From: CAINVV01 sp963663675
GTDB taxonomy: Bacteria > Bacteroidota > Bacteroidia > Bacteroidales > Prolixibacteraceae
DNA length: 64,000 nt
Assembly: GCA_963663675.1 (NCBI GenBank)
Contig: OY760498.1
Location: 3,844,001-3,908,000, forward strand
Reading direction: 5' to 3'
The notes under the pieces were generated by a model. It had not been told where the DNA came from and made no database searches. It was given only the letters and a program-made list of their open reading frames with translations. This document shows, piece by piece, positions 35,857 through 44,716 of this stretch. A program made the position numbers and the translations under genes. The first letter of the stretch is position 1, and each line of letters starts with the position of its first letter.

Positions 35857-38853
35857 ATGAAGAAAATAATTTTTTTAATCATAATTGTATTATCGGTTCA
35901 GATTGCAAAGGCACAGGTGGATCTGGAAAAATTGCTTCATCATCCATGGGTAGACTCTGTCTTCGCTTCTCTATCCCCTGTGCAGCGGATTGCTCAGCTG
36001 GTATGGATCGATGTGACGGCAAAAAATAACCTGGAAAAACAGCTGAAGGACGCAGAACTGATCAAAAACTTTGGAATAGGTGGAATCATCTTTTTTGAAG
36101 GGGATCCCGTTACGCAGGCCAAACTCACAAATTATTATCAGTCGCTGTCTGAGGTCCCCTTGCTTTCGGTCATGGACGCAGAGTGGGGCCCAGGAATGCG
36201 TTTACCCGGTATAATGCCTTTCCCCTATAATATGGCAATGGGCGCTACCGGAGACTCCTCACTGGTAAGAAATGCGGCCCATGAGATGGCAGAACAAATG
36301 AAACGTATTGGTATCAATATTGCACTCGGGCCAGACTGCGACATAAATACAGAGCCAATGAATCCCATCATTGGAATGCGTTCCTTCGGCGAGTCCCGTG
36401 ACCTGGTTTCCAACCTTGGGCTTGCATACATGCATGGGCTCCAGGAAAACGGAATCATGGCAACGGCCAAACACTATCCGGGACACGGAGATACGCAAAC
36501 TGACTCCCATTTGATGCTTCCTCTTCTGCCCTACTCAAGACAAAGACTTGATTCTCTGGAACTTTACCCTTTCAGAAAATTATCCGAAGCAGGTATCGGA
36601 TGCATCATGACAGCACATTTGCAAGTGCCTGCCATAGATTCTTCCAGGGAGATTCCATCCAGTCTGTCACCACTCATCATAGATCAGATACTTCACAAAA
36701 AATGGCACTTCAGGGGACTGGTGATAACTGATGCGATGAATATGAAAGGAGTAAAGGGATATGAAAAACCAGGCAGGCCGGAGGTCCTTGCATTAAAGGC
36801 CGGCAACGACGTAATAGAATACCCGGCAGATCCGGTGCTCACGCTAAAAACAATTAGTGAGGCTCTGAAAGTCAATGAATTAACTCAGGAAGCAATAGAT
36901 CTGAAATGCAGGAAAGTTCTAGCAGCCAAACTTTGGTGTGGTTTAAATCGCATCGTAAAAAAAGATTCCAATCAGCTGTTAAGGGAACTCAACTCCCCGC
37001 AAGCTGAACTGATCAAACGAAAAATTATCGAATCATCCCTTACACTTTTGGAAAACAAGGAGGGGATCATCCCGTTAGTTTATCTCGAAAAAACCCGGAT
37101 TGCGGCTGTATCTGTCGGGAGTTCTAATACGACCCCATTCCAGCGGATGCTTGCGAAATATTCCAAGGTTGATTTTTTTCAGCTGAAAGAAAATTTTACT
37201 GACACGGAAAGAGTGGAAATGCAGAAAAAACTGAAAGAATATGACCTGGTTGTTGCCGGAATCCATTCGATGTTTGAAAGTAAACTTCGCCATTCCCTCC
37301 AGGTTGGTATACTTCAGAAGGAGCCTCCTATAAGGCCCTATGGTGTAACCGGGGAACTGGATTCGCTCCTAACATTCTTTGCCTCGAAACCTAAGACCAT
37401 CACAGTATTTTTTGCCAGTCCTTACGGATTGGGGGAACTGCATGCACCCCTGAAAACAGACGGACTGATCATGGCCTATCAGAACGATTCACTAGCGCAG
37501 GAACTTTCTGCCCAGCTTATCTTCGGAGGCATAGGAGCCCAAGGAAAGCTTCCGGTTTCAATTCCGGGAAAATTTAAAGCCGGGGATGGCCTTGAAATCA
37601 AAAATTCCATCCGTTTGAAATATACAATCCCGGAAGAAGCAGACATCCGGAGTGAACCATTCAACAGGGAGATTGACTCTATTGTTTCCAATGCCCTGTA
37701 TAACAAAGCATTTCCTGGCTGCAATATTCTGGTTGCCAAAGACGGAAAAGTAATTTTTCACAAAGCGTACGGTTTTCACGGATATGACAAAATCATCCCG
37801 GAGCAGGAGGAAGACTTGTATGATCTGGCATCTGTTACAAAAATTACAGGAGGATTACCGGTTTGGCTGAAACTATATGACGAGGGCAAAGTGAATCTGG
37901 ACGAAAAAGTTTCCACTTATTACCCGGAATGGAAAAACCGGATCTTTCACCGCTCCAACAAATCGGATATCACAGTAAGGGAGCTGTTGTCCCACCAATC
38001 CGGACTTACTCCTTTCATACCATTTTGGAAAAGGAGTTTGAAGGATGGAAAGATATCCTCTAAATGGTACACTTTTGAACCGGACAAAAAGCATAATTTG
38101 CAGGTAGCAAGAGGAATTTATCTTGAAAACAGGTTTGCATGCAAGATCTATAAGACAATCAGAAAATCAGATCTGAAATTCCGGGGTAAATATGTGTACA
38201 GCGATCTTCCGTTTTTACTGACGCCAAAAATCACTTCAGGTATCTCCGGAAAATCCTTTATTGAAAGCCTTGACAGCAATTTCTACTATCCATTGGGTGC
38301 CTACCGGATCACATACAGGCCCCTGTTCAAATTTTCGGACAATGAGATCATTCCGACCGAAATGGATGATTATTACCGCAAGCAACAACTTCTTGGAACT
38401 GTCCACGATGAGTCAGCTGCCACACTTGGCGGCATCTCAGGTAATGCAGGACTGTTTGCCTCAGCCAATGACCTTGCCAAATTGTACCAGATGTATCTCC
38501 AAATGGGAAGCTATGGAGGTCGACAATATCTCAGTGAGTCAACAATGAAGGAGTTCACCCGGGCCCAGTTTCCGCGGAACAACAACAGGCGAGGACTGGG
38601 CTTTGACAAGCCATCGCTGAACAATCCAAATCTGAGTGAGAAAGGTTCCTACCCCGTCAAGGATGCCTCCCCGGAAAGTTTCGGCCATTCAGGCTATACA
38701 GGCACTTTTGTATGGATCGATCCAAAGTACAAATTGGTGTATATTTTTCTTTCCAACAGGGTCTTTCCCACGAGGAATAACAACAAGATAAGTGACATGA
38801 ATGTACGAACTGAAATTCAGCAAATTATATTCAAAAATATGCCCCAAAACTAA
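35857..38853 (+). CDS. GH3 beta-N-acetylhexosaminidase fused to a serine hydrolase domain
   Basis: A 998-residue exported protein (signal to about residue 19). The GH3 domain (about 25-360) carries the NagZ signature KHYPGHGDTQTDSH (205-218, His210 and Asp216 acid/base loop) and nucleophile Asp292 in VITDAMNM. A GH3 C-terminal domain (about 385-585) follows, then a class C beta-lactamase/esterase-like domain (about 600-998) with SVTK (Ser659, Lys662), the tyrosine motif YSDLPF, and HSGYTGT in place of KTG. The first part should release GlcNAc from muropeptides; the second may remove a peptide or an ester. A signal peptide places it in the periplasm. Confidence 0.9.
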   Translation: MKKIIFLIIIVLSVQIAKAQVDLEKLLHHPWVDSVFASLSPVQRIAQLVWIDVTAKNNLEKQLKDAELIKNFGIGGIIFFEGDPVTQAKLTNYYQSLSEVPLLSVMDAEWGPGMRLPGIMPFPYNMAMGATGDSSLVRNAAHEMAEQMKRIGINIALGPDCDINTEPMNPIIGMRSFGESRDLVSNLGLAYMHGLQENGIMATAKHYPGHGDTQTDSHLMLPLLPYSRQRLDSLELYPFRKLSEAGIGCIMTAHLQVPAIDSSREIPSSLSPLIIDQILHKKWHFRGLVITDAMNMKGVKGYEKPGRPEVLALKAGNDVIEYPADPVLTLKTISEALKVNELTQEAIDLKCRKVLAAKLWCGLNRIVKKDSNQLLRELNSPQAELIKRKIIESSLTLLENKEGIIPLVYLEKTRIAAVSVGSSNTTPFQRMLAKYSKVDFFQLKENFTDTERVEMQKKLKEYDLVVAGIHSMFESKLRHSLQVGILQKEPPIRPYGVTGELDSLLTFFASKPKTITVFFASPYGLGELHAPLKTDGLIMAYQNDSLAQELSAQLIFGGIGAQGKLPVSIPGKFKAGDGLEIKNSIRLKYTIPEEADIRSEPFNREIDSIVSNALYNKAFPGCNILVAKDGKVIFHKAYGFHGYDKIIPEQEEDLYDLASVTKITGGLPVWLKLYDEGKVNLDEKVSTYYPEWKNRIFHRSNKSDITVRELLSHQSGLTPFIPFWKRSLKDGKISSKWYTFEPDKKHNLQVARGIYLENRFACKIYKTIRKSDLKFRGKYVYSDLPFLLTPKITSGISGKSFIESLDSNFYYPLGAYRITYRPLFKFSDNEIIPTEMDDYYRKQQLLGTVHDESAATLGGISGNAGLFASANDLAKLYQMYLQMGSYGGRQYLSESTMKEFTRAQFPRNNNRRGLGFDKPSLNNPNLSEKGSYPVKDASPESFGHSGYTGTFVWIDPKYKLVYIFLSNRVFPTRNNNKISDMNVRTEIQQIIFKNMPQN

Positions 38854-38880
38854 ATTGGTATTATATCTTACAAAATTTCT

Positions 38881-38902
38881 TAACAAATGTAAAAATTTGT
38901 TA
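38881..38902. promoter_or_regulatory. 8-bp inverted repeat between GH3 and NlpC/P60 genes
   Basis: TAACAAAT (38881-38888), 6-base spacer, ATTTGTTA (38895-38902). It starts 28 bases after the GH3 stop in a 211-base gap. The absence of a following T-run argues against a simple terminator; it could be an operator for the NlpC/P60-epimerase pair. Confidence 0.3.
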
Positions 38903-39064
38903 TATTAGTACCCGTTAATCCGGTTAAAACTGTTTCAAAACAACTAAACCGCTTTAATAAATTTAGATGGTTCGTTCAACTTTAGCTATCTGTTTTTATA
39001 AGACATGTATCAATAGAACCGCCATACTTTTAAATGATTTTTTTGTAATACCAAAACAATACGT

Positions 39065-40240
39065 ATGATCCGCATTCTCATTTGCATGGCAGGTGCTCTT
39101 TTTACAGTTGCATGTCATACGAATATCTCCAGATTAAATGAGGCTGAACAGATTTCAAAATCTGTTATCACTCAATTTATACCTGACGGACGTGAGGATA
39201 TTTTTAAAATCCATTTCACTGAAAAAGGTACGGATCTGGTTGTTACCGGTGAGACTACTTCGCCGGAAGGGAAAAATGCCCTGCTAGCCTCATTGAACAA
39301 TTCAAAATTCAGTATAATAGACAGCATAAGAATACTGCCTGAAGATTCACTGGAAACAAAAATATGGGGACTGGTCACTATTAGTGTCTGCAATATCCGC
39401 ACACAACCTGCTGACGAGGCTGAAATGGCATCCCAGGCACTTCTTGGAACACCTGTAAAAATTCTTAAAAAATCCAAACACTGGCTTTTAATCCAAACTC
39501 CTGACCGTTATATCGGATGGGTTGATGATAATGCAATAAATCAGATAGATTCCGCAGGTATGGCTGCCTGGAGATGCTCCAAAAGAGTGATCTACCAGCC
39601 TCTTTCCGGGAATAGTTTTCATCCCAAAACTAAAGAAGCAGTTACAGATTTGGTGGCAGGCGATATCCTCAAAGCAGATACCATCATAAAAAGCAGGTAT
39701 ATTCTGGAGATGCCGGACGGCAGGAAACTGTCCATCCCGGCAGGTGACGCTATGGATTTTGAACATTGGAAGAAAAGCACCTCTCCCACTGCATCAAGTG
39801 TAATTAACTGTGCAAAATCAATGCTTGGACGTCCTTATTTATGGGGAGGGACCTCAAGCAAAGGAGTTGATTGCAGCGGTTTTACAAAAACTGTCTATTT
39901 TCTTAACGGACTCATCCTGGCACGTGATGCCTCCCTGCAATTCAGGCATGGCGAATTCATTGATCCGGTTAACGGTTATGAGAAACTGAGAAGTGGTGAC
40001 CTTGTATTCTTTGGTAAAAAAGCCGACGGGGAACATCCGGCAAAAGCCACTCATGTTGGAATTTACCTGGGTAACGGCCTGTATATTAACTCTTCGGGAT
40101 ACGTGAGAATCGACAGTTTCAATCCTGCTGACAAAAATTATTCCAAAAAAAGGGCTGAGACCTGGCTTGGAGGCAGAACTGTACTTGGTTCAGAGGGGAC
40201 CAAAGGTATTATTAAAGTAAAGGACCATCCTTGGTACTAA
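39065..40240 (+). CDS. NlpC/P60 (C40) peptidase lipoprotein, YkfC-like
   Basis: A 391-residue lipoprotein (LFTVAC, Cys17). An SH3b domain lies at about 105-158 (CNIRTQPADEAEM to YIGWVDDNAI), a linker or second SH3b at 165-235, and the NlpC/P60 domain at 245-350 with Cys270 (GVDCSGF), His330 (ATHVGIYLG) and a polar third residue near Asn342. Family members of this layout (YkfC, dipeptidyl-peptidase VI) cut the gamma-D-Glu to diamino acid bond of stem peptides with a free L-Ala. That releases L-Ala-D-Glu, the substrate of the epimerase encoded 27 bases downstream. Confidence 0.92.
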   Translation: MIRILICMAGALFTVACHTNISRLNEAEQISKSVITQFIPDGREDIFKIHFTEKGTDLVVTGETTSPEGKNALLASLNNSKFSIIDSIRILPEDSLETKIWGLVTISVCNIRTQPADEAEMASQALLGTPVKILKKSKHWLLIQTPDRYIGWVDDNAINQIDSAGMAAWRCSKRVIYQPLSGNSFHPKTKEAVTDLVAGDILKADTIIKSRYILEMPDGRKLSIPAGDAMDFEHWKKSTSPTASSVINCAKSMLGRPYLWGGTSSKGVDCSGFTKTVYFLNGLILARDASLQFRHGEFIDPVNGYEKLRSGDLVFFGKKADGEHPAKATHVGIYLGNGLYINSSGYVRIDSFNPADKNYSKKRAETWLGGRTVLGSEGTKGIIKVKDHPWY

Positions 40241-40267
40241 AATAAAAGACTCAAAACGTTTTTCCAG

Positions 40268-41407
40268 ATGAGAACTGATCGAAGACGATTTATAGGAACG
40301 ACCACCATGGCAGCGGGAGCCGGTCTGCTTTCTTCCTTCTCTAAAGATGTTAAATCCTTTCCGCGTTACAAAGGTAGCGGCAATGGGCTCAAATTTACTT
40401 TCAGACCTTATGAGTTACAACTCAGGCATACTTTTACTATTGCCTCCAACTCCCGGACAACCACAGCTGTTATGCTGACACAAATTGAGTGGGAAGGGGT
40501 CACCGGTTTTGGAGAGGCATCTATGCCTCCCTATTTGGGTGAATCGCATGAGACAGCCACAAAATTTCTCTCCTCCCTAAATCTTTCACAATTCAAGGAT
40601 CCCTTTAGAATGGAGGAGATACTTGATTACGTTGATGCTGCCCTGCCGGGAAACTGTGCAGCGAAAGCATCGGTCGATATCGCGCTGCATGATCTGGTGG
40701 GAAAACTTCTCAACCAGCCATGGTACAGGATTTGGGGATATTCTGCAGAAAAGACACCACTTACCACCTATACCATTGGTATTGACAAACAGGAGCAGGT
40801 GATAGAAAAAACCAAAGAAGCTTCTGCTTTCAAAATACTGAAAGTAAAGATCGGGGGAGGCAATGACAAGGAGATGATCGATGCCGTTCGTTCTGTTACT
40901 AAGGTACCTCTTTGTGTGGACGTTAACCAAGGCTGGAAAGACCGCAAAGAGGCGCTGGATAAAATTCATTGGCTGAAAGAACAGGGAGTTGTTTTTATCG
41001 AACAGCCCATGGACAAGCACAACTTCGACGACACTGCCTGGCTGACACAAAACAGTCCGCTCCCGATTCTGGCAGACGAAGCAATGCAGCGACTCGGCGA
41101 CCTGGAAAAATTGCACGGCGTCTATTCCGGTATCAACTGCAAACTGATGAAATGTACAGGCATGCGGGAAGCGCACAAGATTCTTGAACTGGCACGGGCC
41201 CTGAAGATGAAAACGCTGATCGGGTGCATGACTGAAACTTCCTGCGGAACAAGCGCTGCGGCACAGCTCTCTCCCATCGTTGACTGGGCAGACCTTGATG
41301 GCAACTTACTTATTTCCAATGATGTGTATGAAGGAATTACCATCCGCGAGGGTAAAATAATACTCCCCAATGCAAGCGGAATCGGTATAAAAAAAAGGCT
41401 GAAATAA
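40268..41407 (+). CDS. L-Ala-D/L-Glu epimerase with Tat signal (YkfB-like)
   Basis: A 379-residue enolase-superfamily enzyme. The N-terminus has a twin-arginine signal (TDRRRFIGTT then a small-residue hydrophobic stretch), so the folded enzyme should be exported. Catalytic features: KVK (192-194), metal ligands Asp218 (CVDVNQGW), Glu245 (FIEQPM) and Asp270 (LADEAM), and the second base lysine in INCKLMKC (Lys292 or 295). DLDGN near the C-terminus is typical of dipeptide epimerases. It converts L-Ala-D-Glu to L-Ala-L-Glu so that ordinary peptidases can degrade it. The preceding gene supplies its substrate. Confidence 0.93.
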   Translation: MRTDRRRFIGTTTMAAGAGLLSSFSKDVKSFPRYKGSGNGLKFTFRPYELQLRHTFTIASNSRTTTAVMLTQIEWEGVTGFGEASMPPYLGESHETATKFLSSLNLSQFKDPFRMEEILDYVDAALPGNCAAKASVDIALHDLVGKLLNQPWYRIWGYSAEKTPLTTYTIGIDKQEQVIEKTKEASAFKILKVKIGGGNDKEMIDAVRSVTKVPLCVDVNQGWKDRKEALDKIHWLKEQGVVFIEQPMDKHNFDDTAWLTQNSPLPILADEAMQRLGDLEKLHGVYSGINCKLMKCTGMREAHKILELARALKMKTLIGCMTETSCGTSAAAQLSPIVDWADLDGNLLISNDVYEGITIREGKIILPNASGIGIKKRLK

Positions 41408-41469
41408 TAAGTACAGCGAATAACTTAACCAGAATTACATGAATTAATCTAATCCAAAAACAAAATGAA

Positions 41470-44400
41470 ATGAAAAAATTATTTGCATTATTTTTCATTT
41501 TGTGCACGGTCATGCAATTGACTTACGCACAGCAAAGGACTGTCTCCGGGACTGTCCGGGACAAAGCGACCGGTGAACCGATGACAGGTGTAACCATTGT
41601 TGAAAAAGGCACAGAACATGGCGTTATCACTGACGCAAATGGTAAATATACCTTCTCTGTGCCACAAGACGCTGTTTTAGTATTCAGCTTTATTGGAATG
41701 ACAACCCAGGAGATCAAATCAGGCAAACTGATAGCAATCAATGTAGATATGGAATCCGATGTATCTCAGGTTGAGGAGGTTGTTGTTGTAGGTTATGGTA
41801 CCCAAAAGAAAGTGAACCTAACTGGAGCTGTTGCTACAGTTGAAGTACAAAAATCATTATCCGGAAAGCCTATCAATGATGTAGCCAAAGGTCTGCAAGG
41901 GGTAGTACCGGGACTTACAATCACCTATTCAAACGGTGACATTTCCAGATCGCCAGTGATGAGCATCCGTGGCATGGGGTCTTTGAACGCAACAAACGGC
42001 GGATCCCCTCTGATCCTGGTAGACAATGTTGTTGTCGGTGATATCAACCTGATTAATCCTGAAGACATTGAAAGCATTTCAGTGCTCAAAGATGCTGCAT
42101 CAACCTCAATATACGGTGCCAGGGCAGCATTTGGTGTTGTCCTGATCAAATCGAAATCAGGAAGCAAGAGCACTAAATTTTCAATTTCCTACTCAAACAA
42201 TTTTGCCTGGAACTCTCCTACTGTATTGCCACAATTTCCCAAAGATGCGGTAGCAGAAATAACTGCAATGGATGCAGCCATGACAAGGTCTAGTCAGTCG
42301 TTTGATATGTTTGGGATGAAAGCTGGACCACTTACTGCAGGAATTACCAAGTGGCAGCAGAATTATGCCAACAACCGCAAGGGTAAAGAGATGATCCTTG
42401 GCGAGGATTTTGAAATTATCAGCGGTGTCCCCTATTTCTATCGGCTATGGGATCCAATTAAGGAAATGTATCAGAAATGGACACCCCAACAAAACCACAA
42501 CCTTCAGATTACCGGAGGCTCAGAGAAGTTGAACTATTACTTATCCGGAGCATATGATTACCAGGAAGGTATCATGAAAATTAAACCCGATAAGTTGAAC
42601 AAATACAATTTCACTCTGGGAATAAATTCAAAGGTTAATTCCTGGCTGGATATTGATGCCAAAGTTATGACAAGGGAGTATGACCTAAGCTATCCGTATG
42701 CATACCAGGATTACTATTACTACATGTGGCGATGGGGATCCTACTTCCCTTACGGCACTTATACAGATCCCAACGGAATTACTGCAAACTTCAGGAATGT
42801 GAATGGTTACATGGATGCTGCCAACTATTGTACAAGTAATCAATCCTATACCAATACCAATATAGGTGCTACTTTTCACCTTGCAAAATCTGTGACATTG
42901 CGCTCTGAATTTGCAAATAGTGTAGCAAACACCAGCATTCACGAAACAGGCGGCTATGTCTCTCTTTGGGATTTCTGGGCAGGCGGTGGTCTGCCGTTGA
43001 ACAAAGCACTACCAAGTGCTGCATACGATGAAACCGATTACACTGCCAAAAAATCAACCCAAATAACCTCCAACACCTACATTACTTACGAAGAGAAAAT
43101 CAAGGACCATGGCATTAAGTTTACAGGTGGTTTCAACGTGGAAATGGGAGAATACCTCATGCAGTTTAGCAAGAGACTGGGTCTGATGGATGTTAACAAA
43201 GGCGAATTACCATTGGCTACCGGCACCCCTTCTGTTGACGGTGACCATAGCAACTGGTCTGTTGCAGGTATGTTTGCAAGGTTTAACTACAACTACAAAG
43301 GCATCTACTTAGCAGAAGTCAATGGACGCTACGATGGATCTTCCAACTTTCCTGCAAATTCCCGTTGGGCATTCTTCCCTTCTGTCTCCCTGGGATACAG
43401 AATTGGAGAAGAAGACTGGATGAGTTTCAGTAAATCAATTTTTACTGACATGAAAATTCGCGGATCCTACGGAAGCATTGGAAACCAGAATGTTGGCTCT
43501 GACAGATTTGTCGCTACCATGGTGCCCGGTTCAGCCAACTGGGTAATAGGAGCTGCCAAAGTACCTTACATCGGTACTCCTGCAAATGTCACAGAAAGTC
43601 TTAAATGGGAAACAATCAACACACTGGATTTAGGTCTGGATTTGCGCCTGTGGAAAAACCAGGTAGGTTTCACTTTTGACTGGTTCCAAAGAGACAACAC
43701 CAACATGCTTGCTCCGGGAGCTACCCTGCCTGCATCATTCGGTTCTACTGCTGCCTATGAAAATGCAGGCTCTTTAAGAACTGCGGGATGGGAAATTGCA
43801 GCAGACATCAACCACTCCTTCACCAATGGACTGAACCTGTATGCAAACATTTCTCTTTCAGACTATAACAGCAAAATAACACAGTGGAACAGCAACGATG
43901 CCAAATTGCTGACCCAAAACTATACCGGCAAGAACATAGGCGAGGTATGGGGTTTCAAAACAGATCGCTACTTCAAGGATGCTGCTGATGTTCAGGCTTC
44001 TCCAAGTCAGGTTGGATTACAATCAGGCAATTTTGTATATGGGGGAGGTGACATCAAGTACAAGAATCTTAACACTGACAATATAATTTCTGCCGGCAAA
44101 TCAACTTTTGATGATCACGGTGACCTTGCAATTATCGGAAACACCACTCCACGCTACCAATACAGCTTCAGGTTTGGTGCTAATTACAAAAATTTTGATA
44201 TTGATGTATTCTTTCAGGGTGTTGGCAAAAGAGATTGGTGGGCAACAGGAAATGAAGCTATTCCATACTTCAGAGGTGCTGACGTAATGTATGAACACCA
44301 AATGGATTTCTGGACAGCTGACAATACGACCGCAAGATATCCCCGTCCTTACCCGGGTAATGCCGTTTCTGCAATCGCCGGAATTAATACCATGGCAGGT

Positions 44401-44697
44401 GGTGCAGCTTCAGTTTCAGGCAACAACTTCTATCCCCAGGATAAATACCTGTTGAATCTGGCCTATTTAAGATTAAAGAACCTCACATTTGGTTATACTA
44501 TTCCTGGTCACATAACCCAAAAAATAAAGCTGGATAAATTACGAGTTTATTTTAGTGGTCAAAATTTATTTGAGTTCGCTCAAAATAAGATACCTATTGA
44601 TACTGAGATCACCCAGGGATCTGTAACCTCGAACTTCTATGGAAGGACAGCGCCATTTATGAGAACACTTTCATTTGGATTGCAAGTTTCACTATAA
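41470..44697 (+). CDS. SusC/RagA family TonB-linked outer membrane protein
   Basis: A 1075-residue outer-membrane transporter. After a signal peptide (MKKLFALFFILCTVMQLTYA) comes a carboxypeptidase-regulatory-like domain (about 22-100; VSGTVRDKATGEPMTGVTI), the SusC TonB-box region VVVVGYGTQKK, a plug (about 115-230, SIYGARAAFGVVLIK) and a 22-strand barrel ending RTLSFGLQVSL. With SusD it forms a lidded importer for oligomers. The substrate is unknown. It starts 62 bases after the epimerase stop, so read-through from the murein genes is possible. No ECF sigma or anti-sigma gene lies next to it. Confidence 0.95.
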   Translation: MKKLFALFFILCTVMQLTYAQQRTVSGTVRDKATGEPMTGVTIVEKGTEHGVITDANGKYTFSVPQDAVLVFSFIGMTTQEIKSGKLIAINVDMESDVSQVEEVVVVGYGTQKKVNLTGAVATVEVQKSLSGKPINDVAKGLQGVVPGLTITYSNGDISRSPVMSIRGMGSLNATNGGSPLILVDNVVVGDINLINPEDIESISVLKDAASTSIYGARAAFGVVLIKSKSGSKSTKFSISYSNNFAWNSPTVLPQFPKDAVAEITAMDAAMTRSSQSFDMFGMKAGPLTAGITKWQQNYANNRKGKEMILGEDFEIISGVPYFYRLWDPIKEMYQKWTPQQNHNLQITGGSEKLNYYLSGAYDYQEGIMKIKPDKLNKYNFTLGINSKVNSWLDIDAKVMTREYDLSYPYAYQDYYYYMWRWGSYFPYGTYTDPNGITANFRNVNGYMDAANYCTSNQSYTNTNIGATFHLAKSVTLRSEFANSVANTSIHETGGYVSLWDFWAGGGLPLNKALPSAAYDETDYTAKKSTQITSNTYITYEEKIKDHGIKFTGGFNVEMGEYLMQFSKRLGLMDVNKGELPLATGTPSVDGDHSNWSVAGMFARFNYNYKGIYLAEVNGRYDGSSNFPANSRWAFFPSVSLGYRIGEEDWMSFSKSIFTDMKIRGSYGSIGNQNVGSDRFVATMVPGSANWVIGAAKVPYIGTPANVTESLKWETINTLDLGLDLRLWKNQVGFTFDWFQRDNTNMLAPGATLPASFGSTAAYENAGSLRTAGWEIAADINHSFTNGLNLYANISLSDYNSKITQWNSNDAKLLTQNYTGKNIGEVWGFKTDRYFKDAADVQASPSQVGLQSGNFVYGGGDIKYKNLNTDNIISAGKSTFDDHGDLAIIGNTTPRYQYSFRFGANYKNFDIDVFFQGVGKRDWWATGNEAIPYFRGADVMYEHQMDFWTADNTTARYPRPYPGNAVSAIAGINTMAGGAASVSGNNFYPQDKYLLNLAYLRLKNLTFGYTIPGHITQKIKLDKLRVYFSGQNLFEFAQNKIPIDTEITQGSVTSNFYGRTAPFMRTLSFGLQVSL

Positions 44698-44716
44698 TAC
44701 ATAAATAACATTTATC

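Noticed and set aside
35857..38853. Calling the GH3 protein a plain beta-glucosidase with a separate beta-lactamase gene
   Set aside because: The KHYPGHGDT motif is of the NagZ type and both domains are in one uninterrupted frame.
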